In this document: positions 16,401 through 23,809 of the stretch, piece by piece
How positions within the stretch are numbered: position 1 is the first letter of the stretch
How the letters are laid out: each line of letters starts with the position of its first letter
Made by a program: the position numbers and the translations under genes
Source of the DNA: Bacteroidia bacterium
GTDB lineage: Bacteria; Bacteroidota; Bacteroidia; Bacteroidales; Azobacteroidaceae
Assembly: GCA_025999935.1 (NCBI GenBank)
Contig: BNXY01000032.1
Coordinates: 1-32,888, forward strand
Length of the DNA stretch: 32,888 bases
Direction: 5' to 3'
The notes under the pieces: model-generated
Databases searched by the model: none
What the model was told of the DNA's origin: nothing
The model's input: only the letters and a program-made list of their open reading frames with translations

Positions 16401-17738
16401 ATGGAGTTATATAGTGTCGTAATTATCTTGTTAGCGGTTGCTATCGGATTATCGCCGGTAGCGACCCGGATGAAGTTGCCCTATCCCGTTTTGCTGTTGG
16501 CCGCAGGGATTGCCGTTGGATTTATTCCGGGATTTCATCGTATATCCATCAATCCGGAAGTTGTGTTTTTGATATTTCTTCCGCCTATGCTTTATGATGC
16601 GGCGTATAATATCTCTTTCAAAGATTTCAAAGCCAATATACAGACCATTTCGCTTTTAGCTATCGCTTTGGTTTTTGTTACAACGACGGCCATTGCAGCG
16701 GCCGTACATTATTGTATTCCGGGAATGACCTGGCCTTTGTCTTTTGTATTGGGAGCTATTCTTTCTCCGCCGGATGCTATTGCGGCAACCGGCGTTACCA
16801 AAGGGCTTGGACTGCCGCATCGCACCAATGTTGTGTTGGAAGGCGAGAGTTTAATCAACGACGCCTCCGCATTGGTCGCCTTTCGTTTTGCGGTGGCTGC
16901 GGTGGCAGGAAGCGCTTTTATTCCTTGGAAAGCCGGGGTGATGTTTTTGGTTGCCCTTGTTGGGGGATTTTTAGTCGGTTGGGGAATTTGGATATTGTTT
17001 GCATTCCTCGTAAAAAAAAGGAAATTGGATACGAATGTAATCGTCAGTCTGAACTTGCTGCTTCCTTTTGTTGCTTATTTGATAGCCGAAAACATACATG
17101 TGTCGGGGGTAATTGCGGTTGTGACGACCGGACTGATTGTTTCCCGCCACCGAGATAAATTTTCCGAACAAACCAATATTCAATCTAAATCTGCTTGGGA
17201 TACCGGCGTATTTATTCTCAGTGGATTGGTCTTTATTCTAATAGGGTTGGAATTTCCACACGTATTGGAAAATATACCCACACAGGATATTTTGCCGTTA
17301 ATTGGCTGTGCCTTTTTGATTTTTTTGGTAGCATTAGTTATTCGAATGGTGGTTATTTTCTGGCATAAAATCAACACAAAAAGGCAATTGTTGATTTTAA
17401 GAAAACGAATTAATGACCCCAAATTTAAAGCCGCCATCAGCCAAAGGGGAAGTGTCATAAGTAAACCCTATCAGGCTTTTGAGGAACGAATAAAAATATT
17501 TGAGTCGCTGTTGCTACACTGGAAAGAAGCGGTTATTATCGGTTGGTCGGGTATGCGGGGGATTGTTTCGTTGGCAGCCGCATTTTCCCTGCCGTTGGTA
17601 ATGGCCGACGGTAGCGCATTTCCTCAACGGGATATCATTCTTTTTCTGACGGTTGCAGTGGTAATTCTGATGCTCGTAATACAAGGCTTGGGCCTGCCGG
17701 TTCTTGTTAAATTGCTTAAAATCAAAGAGAAGAAATAA
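16401..17738 (+). CDS. CPA1-family Na+/H+ antiporter
   Basis: This 445-residue protein has about 12 membrane segments. Family marks are FLIFLPPMLYDAAYNISF (near 56-74), GAILSPPDAIAATGVTKGLG (near 118-137) and EGESLINDASALVAFRFA (near 148-165), which carries the Asn-Asp pair for ion binding in CPA1 members. WSGMRGIVSLAAAFSLPL (near 379-396) is the second conserved NHE-type block. It is shorter than members with a C-terminal regulatory domain and keeps an internal hydrophilic loop (about 310-360). It exports Na+ (or K+) in exchange for protons for pH and salt balance. No strong promoter is seen. Its 3' end abuts the broken ParE fragment on the other strand. Confidence 0.93.
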   Translation: MELYSVVIILLAVAIGLSPVATRMKLPYPVLLLAAGIAVGFIPGFHRISINPEVVFLIFLPPMLYDAAYNISFKDFKANIQTISLLAIALVFVTTTAIAAAVHYCIPGMTWPLSFVLGAILSPPDAIAATGVTKGLGLPHRTNVVLEGESLINDASALVAFRFAVAAVAGSAFIPWKAGVMFLVALVGGFLVGWGIWILFAFLVKKRKLDTNVIVSLNLLLPFVAYLIAENIHVSGVIAVVTTGLIVSRHRDKFSEQTNIQSKSAWDTGVFILSGLVFILIGLEFPHVLENIPTQDILPLIGCAFLIFLVALVIRMVVIFWHKINTKRQLLILRKRINDPKFKAAISQRGSVISKPYQAFEERIKIFESLLLHWKEAVIIGWSGMRGIVSLAAAFSLPLVMADGSAFPQRDIILFLTVAVVILMLVIQGLGLPVLVKLLKIKEKK

Positions 17739-17905
17739 ATTGTCGAATATTCAATCAGAGTAGATAATGCTTTTTCTATCTGCTGATTGTACCTTTCTGC
17801 TTGAAAATAGCCAAATGTATCCAAGCCATATTCGTAAATACATTTTCGATTTGTTTTAAACGATTCGTTGACTACAATCTGCTTGCAAGTAATTTTGTTT
17901 TCCAT
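17739..17905 (-). pseudogene. Truncated ParE/RelE-type toxin
   Basis: From an ATG at 17905 the frame reads MENKITCKQIVVNESFKTN, then YEYGLDTFGYFQAERYNQQIEKAL. This matches the N-terminal two helices of ParE-type toxins (YGLETFG, QAE, Y-x-x-Q-I). After about 55 residues the match stops at the 3' end of the antiporter gene; the conserved C-terminal strands with the Arg and the active-site region are missing. The remaining frame to 17624 is just antisense of the antiporter. It overlaps the antitoxin-like gene by 34 bases. The toxin should be inactive. Confidence 0.6.
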
Positions 17906-18021
17906 TCTTCAAATTCTTGATTGGCAGTTGTTAAGGGAGTAAATTTCTCCTTTTCAATTTGGTAAAAATGTTCCATCCAATCGTCTTGTGTCCCGTAAAA
18001 TGGGATATAAGGACTTTTCAT
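17872..18021 (-). CDS. Small antitoxin-like protein upstream of the broken ParE gene
   Basis: A 49-residue frame from the ATG at 18021, too short to appear in length-filtered gene lists. It starts MKSPYIPFYGTQDDWMEHF and ends EEWKTKLLASRL. It overlaps the 5' end of the truncated ParE toxin in another frame, the usual coupling in toxin-antitoxin pairs. I believe similar short proteins accompany ParE toxins in Bacteroidota, but no DNA-binding motif is obvious. It appears complete, so it may survive as an orphan. Confidence 0.5.
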   Translation of the reverse strand: MKSPYIPFYGTQDDWMEHFYQIEKEKFTPLTTANQEFEEWKTKLLASRL

Positions 18022-18039
18022 TCAAGTTGTACAACTTAA

Positions 18040-19131
18040 TTAACCTACAATCAAACGAATGATTGGGTAAATCAATGCAGCAAGCAGTGCGCTCACGGGA
18101 ATGGTAAGAATCCAAGCCCACAGCAGGTTGATGGTAATGCCCCAACGCACGGCGGACAAGCGTTTGAACGCGCCTACGCCCATGATAGCGCCCGTAATGG
18201 TGTGCGTGGTGCTTACTGGAATTTTCAGAATCTCCGTCAGAAAAAGCGTTATAGCTCCGGATGTTTCGGCAACGACGCCTTCCAGCGGTGTTACTTTTGT
18301 GATGCGCGACCCCATTGTTTTAATAATCCGCCATCCGCCCGACATCGTTCCCAAAGCAATAACCGTAAAACAGGTAAAAGGGACCCAGGCGAGGCTGTTA
18401 TTTTCGGCCATTTCCTTGATACTGTGCATGTGCATCCATTCAGGCATAATGTTTGCGATAGAAGCGTCGTTCGTAGCGGCTATCAAGGCAGCGCCGATGA
18501 TACCCATTACTTTTTGCGAATCGTTCAATCCATGTCCGATACTGAACAATCCCGAAGATACCAACTGCAAGCGTTTGAACCATCGGTTTGCCTTGTGGTG
18601 GCCAACATTGCGGCAAACCCAGAAAACGAAGGAAGTAAACAGAACAGACACTATCATCCCAATAAGCGGCGCCAAGATAATGAACGCGGCAATGGTAACT
18701 ACGCCTTTGTTTACCTTTCCTCCGACCCCAATCCAATCGACCCAGTGTACGACATCGATGTTCCCTACGCTGGCGATGGCCGCTCCCATAAATCCGCCGA
18801 TTAATGTATGCGACGACGAGGAGGGAATACCCAACCACCATGTAAGCAAATTCCAGGCAATGGCAGCTAACAAACCGGAAAGGATAACCGGTAATGTGAT
18901 AAAATTTTCAAATATGGTTTTCGAAACCGTATTGGCAATGCCAAATTCACCGATAATGTATTTGGCAATAAAAAAAGCGACAAAATTAAAAAAAGCCGCC
19001 CAAAGAACTGCCCGAAAAGGTGTTAATACCTTGGTCGATACAATTGTTGCAATAGAATTTGCCGCATCGTGAAAACCATTGATATAATCAAAAATCAAGG
19101 CAAGAATGATAACTATGATAAGTAAAACCAT
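18040..19131 (-). CDS. pit: PiT-family inorganic phosphate transporter
   Basis: This 363-residue protein has about 10 membrane segments. The duplicated PiT signatures are present: FDYINGFHDAANSIATIVST near residues 14-33 and GLNDSQKVMGIIGAAL near 201-216, with the partner SSSHTLIGGFMGAAIA and STTHTITGAIMGVGAF. It carries metal-phosphate with protons or Na+ across the inner membrane with low affinity. It lies 13 bases after the DUF47 gene, the common PhoU-like partner, so the two form an operon. The length is typical of short bacterial PiT proteins. A high-affinity Pst system is not in this window. Confidence 0.95.
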   Translation of the reverse strand: MVLLIIVIILALIFDYINGFHDAANSIATIVSTKVLTPFRAVLWAAFFNFVAFFIAKYIIGEFGIANTVSKTIFENFITLPVILSGLLAAIAWNLLTWWLGIPSSSSHTLIGGFMGAAIASVGNIDVVHWVDWIGVGGKVNKGVVTIAAFIILAPLIGMIVSVLFTSFVFWVCRNVGHHKANRWFKRLQLVSSGLFSIGHGLNDSQKVMGIIGAALIAATNDASIANIMPEWMHMHSIKEMAENNSLAWVPFTCFTVIALGTMSGGWRIIKTMGSRITKVTPLEGVVAETSGAITLFLTEILKIPVSTTHTITGAIMGVGAFKRLSAVRWGITINLLWAWILTIPVSALLAALIYPIIRLIVG

Positions 19132-19144
19132 AATCCTTAATTTG

Positions 19145-19795
19145 TTAAGCGTATTTTACGATAATGGTTTTCAACACTTTGCCTACGTTATTGATTTTAT
19201 TGGCGGATTTTTCCAATTCCTGAATAATTTCCTTTAACTTAATCAGTTCGATTGGACTCAAATCACTTTTGAAAAGTGTTGTAATTCCTTTTTCATAAAC
19301 CACATCGGCTGCTTCTTCAAGTCGTTTGATTTCTTTGGCGTGATTCTTAACCTGTTGGTCTGTTTTTTTCAGGTTGGTAAGCTCAGCAACCGCCAATTGA
19401 ATTTCAACGGTCGCTTTTTTAATGATTTCCGCCAGTTGAAGTGTCGAATCCGGCAAAATTTCCGGAAAATAAAGCAAAACCTTTTGCGCCGAACGATTTA
19501 TGGCGTCAATAGAGTCGTCCATTTGGTCGGCCAAAGCGCTGATATCTTCCCGGTCGAAAGGCGTAATGAATGTTTCATTAAGCGCTTTGAAGATTCGCCC
19601 TGTCACTTTATCGCCCTTCACTTCTTCCTCTTTGATTAATTTACACAATTCCTTCCTTCGTTCTTTGTCGTTGGAAGAAAATAACTCCGTCAAAAGAAGA
19701 GCCGCCTGGTCTAATACCGTCGCCGTCTCGTTTAATAACGGGAAAAATCGCACATCTTTTGGTGAAAGAAAACTTAAAATACTATTCAGTTTCAT
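19145..19795 (-). CDS. DUF47 family protein (PhoU-like partner of PiT)
   Basis: This 216-residue all-helical protein begins MKLNSILSFLSPKDVRFFPL and shows the DUF47 heptads: EEEVKGDKVTGRIFKALNET, then TPFDREDISALADQMDDSID with its acidic EDI/DxxDD metal-binding type positions. PhoU-like proteins of this kind lie beside pit in many bacteria and are thought to tune phosphate uptake. Here it is the first gene of the operon, 13 bases ahead of pit. It is cytoplasmic, with no signal or membrane segment. Confidence 0.93.
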   Translation of the reverse strand: MKLNSILSFLSPKDVRFFPLLNETATVLDQAALLLTELFSSNDKERRKELCKLIKEEEVKGDKVTGRIFKALNETFITPFDREDISALADQMDDSIDAINRSAQKVLLYFPEILPDSTLQLAEIIKKATVEIQLAVAELTNLKKTDQQVKNHAKEIKRLEEAADVVYEKGITTLFKSDLSPIELIKLKEIIQELEKSANKINNVGKVLKTIIVKYA

Positions 19796-19839
19796 TGAAA
19801 TTATAATCTAAAGAGTTTTTATTACAGAATATTACGGCG

Positions 19840-19870
19840 CGAAGATACGGCTTTAAATTATATTAGCCAA
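19840..19870 (-). promoter_or_regulatory. Promoter of the DUF47-pit operon
   Basis: On the minus strand TTG (19870-19868), a 20-base spacer and TATCTTCG (19847-19840), one base off TAnnTTTG. It lies about 45 bases ahead of the DUF47 ATG. Confidence 0.5.
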
Positions 19871-19940
19871 CATTTTTTTATAAAATTTTAATAAATTGAT
19901 AAATGCGGAAAATATTTATTCTTACCGCAATTCTTACCGC

Positions 19941-19982
19941 AAAAACAAAAATGGCTGACATTTACTATTGAATATCAGCCAT
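19941..19982 (-). terminator. Terminator of tRNA-Gln
   Basis: On the minus strand an 8-bp stem (ATGGCTGA/TCAGCCAT) with a 16-base loop is followed by TTTTGTTTTT, directly after the tRNA. Confidence 0.7.
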
Positions 19983-19998
19983 TTACTAACCTTACAAG

Positions 19999-20069
19999 TT
20001 GTCCTGATAGGACTCGAACCCATACAGGCAGAACCAGAATCTGATGTGCTACCATTACACCACAGGACA
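19999..20069 (-). tRNA. tRNA-Gln (anticodon CTG)
   Basis: The minus strand folds as a 71-base cloverleaf. The acceptor stem TGTCCTG/CAGGACA is fully paired; the D arm is GTGT...GCAC; the anticodon stem TCAGA/TCTGC has one mismatch at its outer pair and holds loop TTCTGGT; the T arm is ATGGG TTCGAGT CCTAT. Positions 34-36 are CTG, which decodes CAG. The discriminator base is A and CCA is not encoded. Confidence 0.93.
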
Positions 20070-20083
20070 TCGTTTTGCGGCGA

Positions 20084-20112
20084 CAAAGTTACAAATTTAT
20101 TTGAATTTCAAA
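20084..20112 (-). promoter_or_regulatory. Promoter of tRNA-Gln
   Basis: TAACTTTG on the minus strand (20091-20084) is a perfect -7 box 15 bases before the tRNA 5' end. TTTG (20112-20109) lies upstream with a short 17-base spacer. Confidence 0.5.
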
Positions 20113-20183
20113 AAATATTCAAGGTTTTCCTTGTCAAATTTTTGAAAAATGAAGATAAAATTTTCTAAAATTGCCTTTACAAA

Positions 20184-22031
20184 CTATTTTTTGCCTTTCG
20201 CTTTCTTCTTGTCTTTCGCTTTAAAGCTGTCTTTCGGTCTGAAATCGTCTTTTGCTTTAAAACTATCTTTCCCTTTGCGGTCATCTTTCGCTTTATAGCT
20301 GTCTTTGAAGAATTTGCGGTCTTTCTCCGCTATCTTTTTTGTGCGATTTTCCGAAGGAGATGGTTGAGCGGCTTCCACGGCAACTCGCCGCCCGAAAGCT
20401 TTGACTCCGTCTAAACTTTGAATAACACGGTCTCGGTCGGATTCGGCTACCTCGAAGAAAGAAAAATTCTTCAGCAAATCAATTTTGCCGATTTCTACTT
20501 TCCGCCCGTGAACATTATCGTTCAACAAGCCAATGACCGATTGTGGACTCATGCCGTCTGTCTTTCCCAAATTGATAAACAATCGGGAGAAACCTTTTTC
20601 CGAAGCGCGGCCGGTTCCTTTTCCATTGCCTCTTCTTTCTACTCTATCTGAGCCTCTTCCGGTTCCTTTTCTATCGTTTTTTTCCCATTTAGAACCGCCT
20701 TCCATGGGCGATTCAATGTCGCCCGCCGCCTGATAATAATCAATTAAACGGTTAAATTCGAGGGAGATAAGTCGTTTTATCACGTCTTCTTTATCCAACC
20801 AATCCAATTTGCGGTAAATGGATGGCATGATGCTTTGGATTTCTTCCTCGTTTACTTGTACTTTTTCGATTTTATCAACCAGACTAAAAAGCTGCCTTTC
20901 GCAAATTTGTTTTCCGGAAGGAATAACTCCCTGTTCAAATTTTTTATTGATAACTTTCTCAATCTCTTTGATTTTATGTTTTTCTCTCAAGTGGATGATG
21001 CCGATGGAAGTACCTGTTTTTCCGGCTCTTCCTGTCCGTCCGCTCCGGTGGGTGTAGGATTCCACATCGTCCGGCAAACCGTAGTTGATGATGTGTGTCA
21101 AATCATCGACATCCAAACCGCGGGCTGCCACATCGGTCGCCACCAGCAACTGAATATTCCGCAGACGAAATTTCTGCATCACATAATCCCGTTGCGCCTG
21201 CGATAAATCGCCATGCAAAGAATCGGCATTGTAACCGTCTTTAATCAGCAAATCGGCAATTTCCTGGGTTTCTTTCCGCGTGCGACAAAAAACAATTCCG
21301 TAGATATTGGGATTATAGTCGGCGATTCGTTTCAATACAAGGTATTTATCCCGTGCATTAACCATATAATAAATATGGCGAACATTCTGAGCGCCTTCGT
21401 TTTTCCGTCCGATAATGATTTCTTTCGGGGCGCGCATGTATTTTTTGGCTATTCGGGCAATGCCTTCCGGCATGGTTGCGGAAAACAGCAGCATGTTCCG
21501 GCTGGGAGGGATGACGGATAATATCTCGTCGATGCTTTCGGAAAAACCCATGTTCAGCATCTCGTCGGCCTCGTCTAATACCACATTCCGCACGCATTTC
21601 AAATCGACGGTTTTGCGGTTAATCAAGTCAATTAAACGACCGGGAGTTGCCACGATTACGTGAACGCCGCGGCGAAGCGCCTTGATTTGGCTTTCGATAC
21701 TCGAACCGCCGTAAACCGGAAGCACTTTCAGGCCGGCTACGTATTTGGAGTAATCGTTGAGATCGTCGGCAATTTGCAAACACAATTCACGTGTAGGGCA
21801 GAGGATAACCGCCTGCGGCTGAACGTTATTTATCTGGATTTCCTGAATGAGCGGCAAGCCGAATGCGGCTGTTTTTCCTGTTCCTGTTTGGGCAAGAGCT
21901 ATTACTTCATTATTGTTGCCGAGTAGATAGGGAATCACTTCCTCTTGTACCGGCATGGGACTCTCGTATCCCATTTCGCTGATTGCCCGGATAATTTCCG
22001 CGGCAACGCCTAATTCTTCAAATGTCTTCAA
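20184..22031 (-). CDS. DEAD-box ATP-dependent RNA helicase (DeaD/CsdA type)
   Basis: From a TTG at 22031 this is a 615-residue protein starting (M)KTFEELGVAAEI. The frame is open to another TTG at 22061, but that lies inside the -7 box at 22059-22066 and cannot be translated from that promoter. The core has all the motifs: Q motif (PMPVQEEV), AQTGTGKT (47-54), PTRELCLQI (79-87), TPGRL (129-133), DEAD (153-156), SAT (184-186), then ARGLDVDD and HRSGRTGRAGKTG. After it come a helical dimerisation-type region, a DbpA-like RNA-binding domain (about 490-565) and a Lys-rich tail of repeated (S/F)xAKDD units. It unwinds structured RNA in ribosome assembly, cold growth and decay. A specific gene name is not justified. 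Confidence 0.93.
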   Translation of the reverse strand: MKTFEELGVAAEIIRAISEMGYESPMPVQEEVIPYLLGNNNEVIALAQTGTGKTAAFGLPLIQEIQINNVQPQAVILCPTRELCLQIADDLNDYSKYVAGLKVLPVYGGSSIESQIKALRRGVHVIVATPGRLIDLINRKTVDLKCVRNVVLDEADEMLNMGFSESIDEILSVIPPSRNMLLFSATMPEGIARIAKKYMRAPKEIIIGRKNEGAQNVRHIYYMVNARDKYLVLKRIADYNPNIYGIVFCRTRKETQEIADLLIKDGYNADSLHGDLSQAQRDYVMQKFRLRNIQLLVATDVAARGLDVDDLTHIINYGLPDDVESYTHRSGRTGRAGKTGTSIGIIHLREKHKIKEIEKVINKKFEQGVIPSGKQICERQLFSLVDKIEKVQVNEEEIQSIMPSIYRKLDWLDKEDVIKRLISLEFNRLIDYYQAAGDIESPMEGGSKWEKNDRKGTGRGSDRVERRGNGKGTGRASEKGFSRLFINLGKTDGMSPQSVIGLLNDNVHGRKVEIGKIDLLKNFSFFEVAESDRDRVIQSLDGVKAFGRRVAVEAAQPSPSENRTKKIAEKDRKFFKDSYKAKDDRKGKDSFKAKDDFRPKDSFKAKDKKKAKGKK

Positions 22032-22058
22032 AATGGATGTTTTCTTTTTAAAATCGTG

Positions 22059-22066
22059 CAAAGGTA
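22059..22066 (-). promoter_or_regulatory. -7 box of the helicase gene
   Basis: Minus-strand TACCTTTG matches TAnnTTTG. It lies 10 bases past the stop of the upstream phosphatase gene and gives a leader of about 20 bases to the TTG start at 22031. No clear -33 box is seen. Confidence 0.5.
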
Positions 22067-22075
22067 CGTATTATT

Positions 22076-23149
22076 TTAATTAATACGCTGATAAAGCATT
22101 ATTTCTTTTAATTTTTCTCGCTTTTGGGGCGTTAATTCTAATTCTTGCTCTAAATATTTATCAATAGAGCCATATTCTTTGGCAATCTTCTCGAAAGACC
22201 AAGTAATATCTTCTCTGTGAGCGCGAAGCATTGTAGTCATCGTTTCCTGTATATCCGGCTCGTCTTCATACATTTCCATATTGTAGAGCATGGAATTATA
22301 GTCGATTAAGTCATTAGACAACAAGTAATCATAGACAATTTGATCCCAATCAATACCTAAAGCGGTTAAGATAAGCGCAGATGCAATGCCGGTTCTCTCT
22401 TTTCCCATGGAACAATTCATCACTATCGGATAATTATTCTTGTCTAATAAAATGTCGAACATATCGATAAAATAATCGGGATTATCATACAATAGAGAAG
22501 CCATAACATCTTGTAACGCAATCAATACATCCCCTTTTTTCATTTCTCCGGATAGTATTTTATCGAAAAAAATATTGGGGCGGCTCAAACGCAGCGGTAT
22601 ATTAATTATTTGTGGCGCCAAATATTTATACGGTTGCATAAACTTTTCATTGTTCGTTCGAAAATCAATAATCGTTTTGATACCCAAGTTATCCAACATT
22701 TTCATATCCAGTAAAGTAGCTTCCGCTAAAGAACCGGAACGGTACAACTTACCCCATTGCGTTTGCTCGTTTTTGCTGTTGTAATAACCGCCCAAATCCC
22801 GAAAATTTCTTAAACCTTGCATGGGGATGTAACGCTCTGCCGTTATTACCGAATATTTTTTATCGAAAACCAGACAAAAATAACTTCGGTTCAAAGAGTG
22901 CATGGCATAAACATTCTTATATCCCGTGTGAATTTCCGCTTCGGCAATGGGAGAATATAAATTGAAAGTATCGGGAGAGAATGATTCATAAATATTTACC
23001 GAACCTTCCATGGGAGGAAAAGTTTCCCATTTAATCATATAATACCCCGACTGAGTTGCTTCACAAACAACCCTGATATCAGGCTTTTCTTGAACGCAAG
23101 ATGATAAAAGCAAGAATGGGAGAATCGGAAATGCTAATTTTCTTAACAT
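22076..23149 (-). CDS. Lipoprotein tyrosine-protein phosphatase
   Basis: This 357-residue lipoprotein (MLRKLAFPILPFLLLSSC, acceptor Cys at 18) has an N-terminal beta-sandwich-like domain (about 25-120), then a tyrosine phosphatase fold. NFRDLGGYYNSKNEQTQWGKLYRSGSL-type text near 135-160 is the conserved Y_phosphatase3 start. The P-loop is NCSMGKERTG (near 246-255), a C-x5-R signature in which Asn replaces the usual His before Cys. Such proteins act on phosphotyrosine or phosphoinositide-like substrates; a lipoprotein would work in the periplasm or at the surface. The gene is followed by the helicase with only a short gap, but the helicase has its own promoter. Substrate is unknown. Confidence 0.88.
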   Translation of the reverse strand: MLRKLAFPILPFLLLSSCVQEKPDIRVVCEATQSGYYMIKWETFPPMEGSVNIYESFSPDTFNLYSPIAEAEIHTGYKNVYAMHSLNRSYFCLVFDKKYSVITAERYIPMQGLRNFRDLGGYYNSKNEQTQWGKLYRSGSLAEATLLDMKMLDNLGIKTIIDFRTNNEKFMQPYKYLAPQIINIPLRLSRPNIFFDKILSGEMKKGDVLIALQDVMASLLYDNPDYFIDMFDILLDKNNYPIVMNCSMGKERTGIASALILTALGIDWDQIVYDYLLSNDLIDYNSMLYNMEMYEDEPDIQETMTTMLRAHREDITWSFEKIAKEYGSIDKYLEQELELTPQKREKLKEIMLYQRIN

Positions 23150-23180
23150 ATAAAGGCTTCTGTTTTTTTTACTTCTTACG

Positions 23181-23188
23181 CAAAGATA
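23181..23188 (-). promoter_or_regulatory. -7 box of the phosphatase gene
   Basis: Minus-strand TATCTTTG is a perfect -7 match about 32 bases before the ATG at 23149. The -33 region is not convincing. Confidence 0.55.
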
Positions 23189-23250
23189 AATATAAAAAAA
23201 CTAAAATCGGATGAATTAAATAAATTTAACTTTGGAGGAGAAAATCAAAG

Positions 23251-23293
23251 CCGTTTAGTTGGTTGTTTTAACAATAAGCAACCAACCAAACGG
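23251..23293 (-). terminator. Hairpin after the second Lrp gene
   Basis: A 15-bp near-perfect stem (CCGTTTAGTTGGTTG with CAACCAACCAAACGG, one G-U pair) and a 13-base loop lie 20 bases past the Lrp stop. The following T-run is weak, so termination is likely but not certain. Confidence 0.6.
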
Positions 23294-23312
23294 TTGATAT
23301 AACAGATTTAAA

Positions 23313-23777
23313 TCAAGATATGGTAGTTACCGGGATTTCTCGCTTAATACTTTGACGTAAAGAAATAAGTGTTTCCGTTGAGATAACACCGTGAATTTCC
23401 TGTATGCGGCCATTTAATAATTCCATAAAATGGTCGTTGTCGCGAGCATAAAGTTTTATCAACATGGTGTATGGACCTGTTGTAAAATGACATTCTACTA
23501 CTTCCGGTATTTTTTCAAATTCGGGAACTACATCTTTATACATGGATCCGCGCTCCAATTTTACACCTATATATGTACAAGTGTTGAAACCCAATACGCT
23601 GGGATTAATGTGGTAGCCGGAACCGGTAATTACCTTCATCTCGATCATTTTTTGTACTCGCTGATGTATGGCCGCTCTTGACACATTACATACTTCAGCT
23701 ACATCCTTAAAAGGAATCCGGGCATTTTGGGAAATTATTTCCAAAATTTTACGGTCTAATTTATCAATTTTTTCCAT
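23313..23777 (-). CDS. Lrp/AsnC-family transcriptional regulator, second copy
   Basis: This 154-residue protein starts MEKIDKLDRKILEIISQNAR and has the helix-turn-helix VAEVCNVSRAAIHQRVQKMIE, then a ligand domain with VVECHFTTGPYTMLIKLYAR. It is strikingly like the first Lrp gene at 12653: nearly the same helix-turn-helix (RAAIHQRVQKM versus GAAIHQRVQKL) and the same VVECH-TTG-Y motif, so they are paralogs. It lies 32 bases after the FKBP gene and may share its transcript. Amino-acid or other small-molecule sensing is likely for the family; target genes cannot be read here. Confidence 0.93.
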   Translation of the reverse strand: MEKIDKLDRKILEIISQNARIPFKDVAEVCNVSRAAIHQRVQKMIEMKVITGSGYHINPSVLGFNTCTYIGVKLERGSMYKDVVPEFEKIPEVVECHFTTGPYTMLIKLYARDNDHFMELLNGRIQEIHGVISTETLISLRQSIKREIPVTTIS

Positions 23778-23809
23778 GATTATTGTCTGTATATAAAATG
23801 AAAAATAGA

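Noticed and set aside
16010..16402. A 130-codon minus-strand frame overlapping the GC-rich small ORF
   Set aside because: It begins in the region ahead of the antiporter, crosses the promoter at 16221-16251, and its residues look random (many Arg/His/Pro).
18101..19072. A 323-codon plus-strand frame opposite pit
   Set aside because: It is the shadow of the clear PiT transporter gene and shows no family motif of its own.
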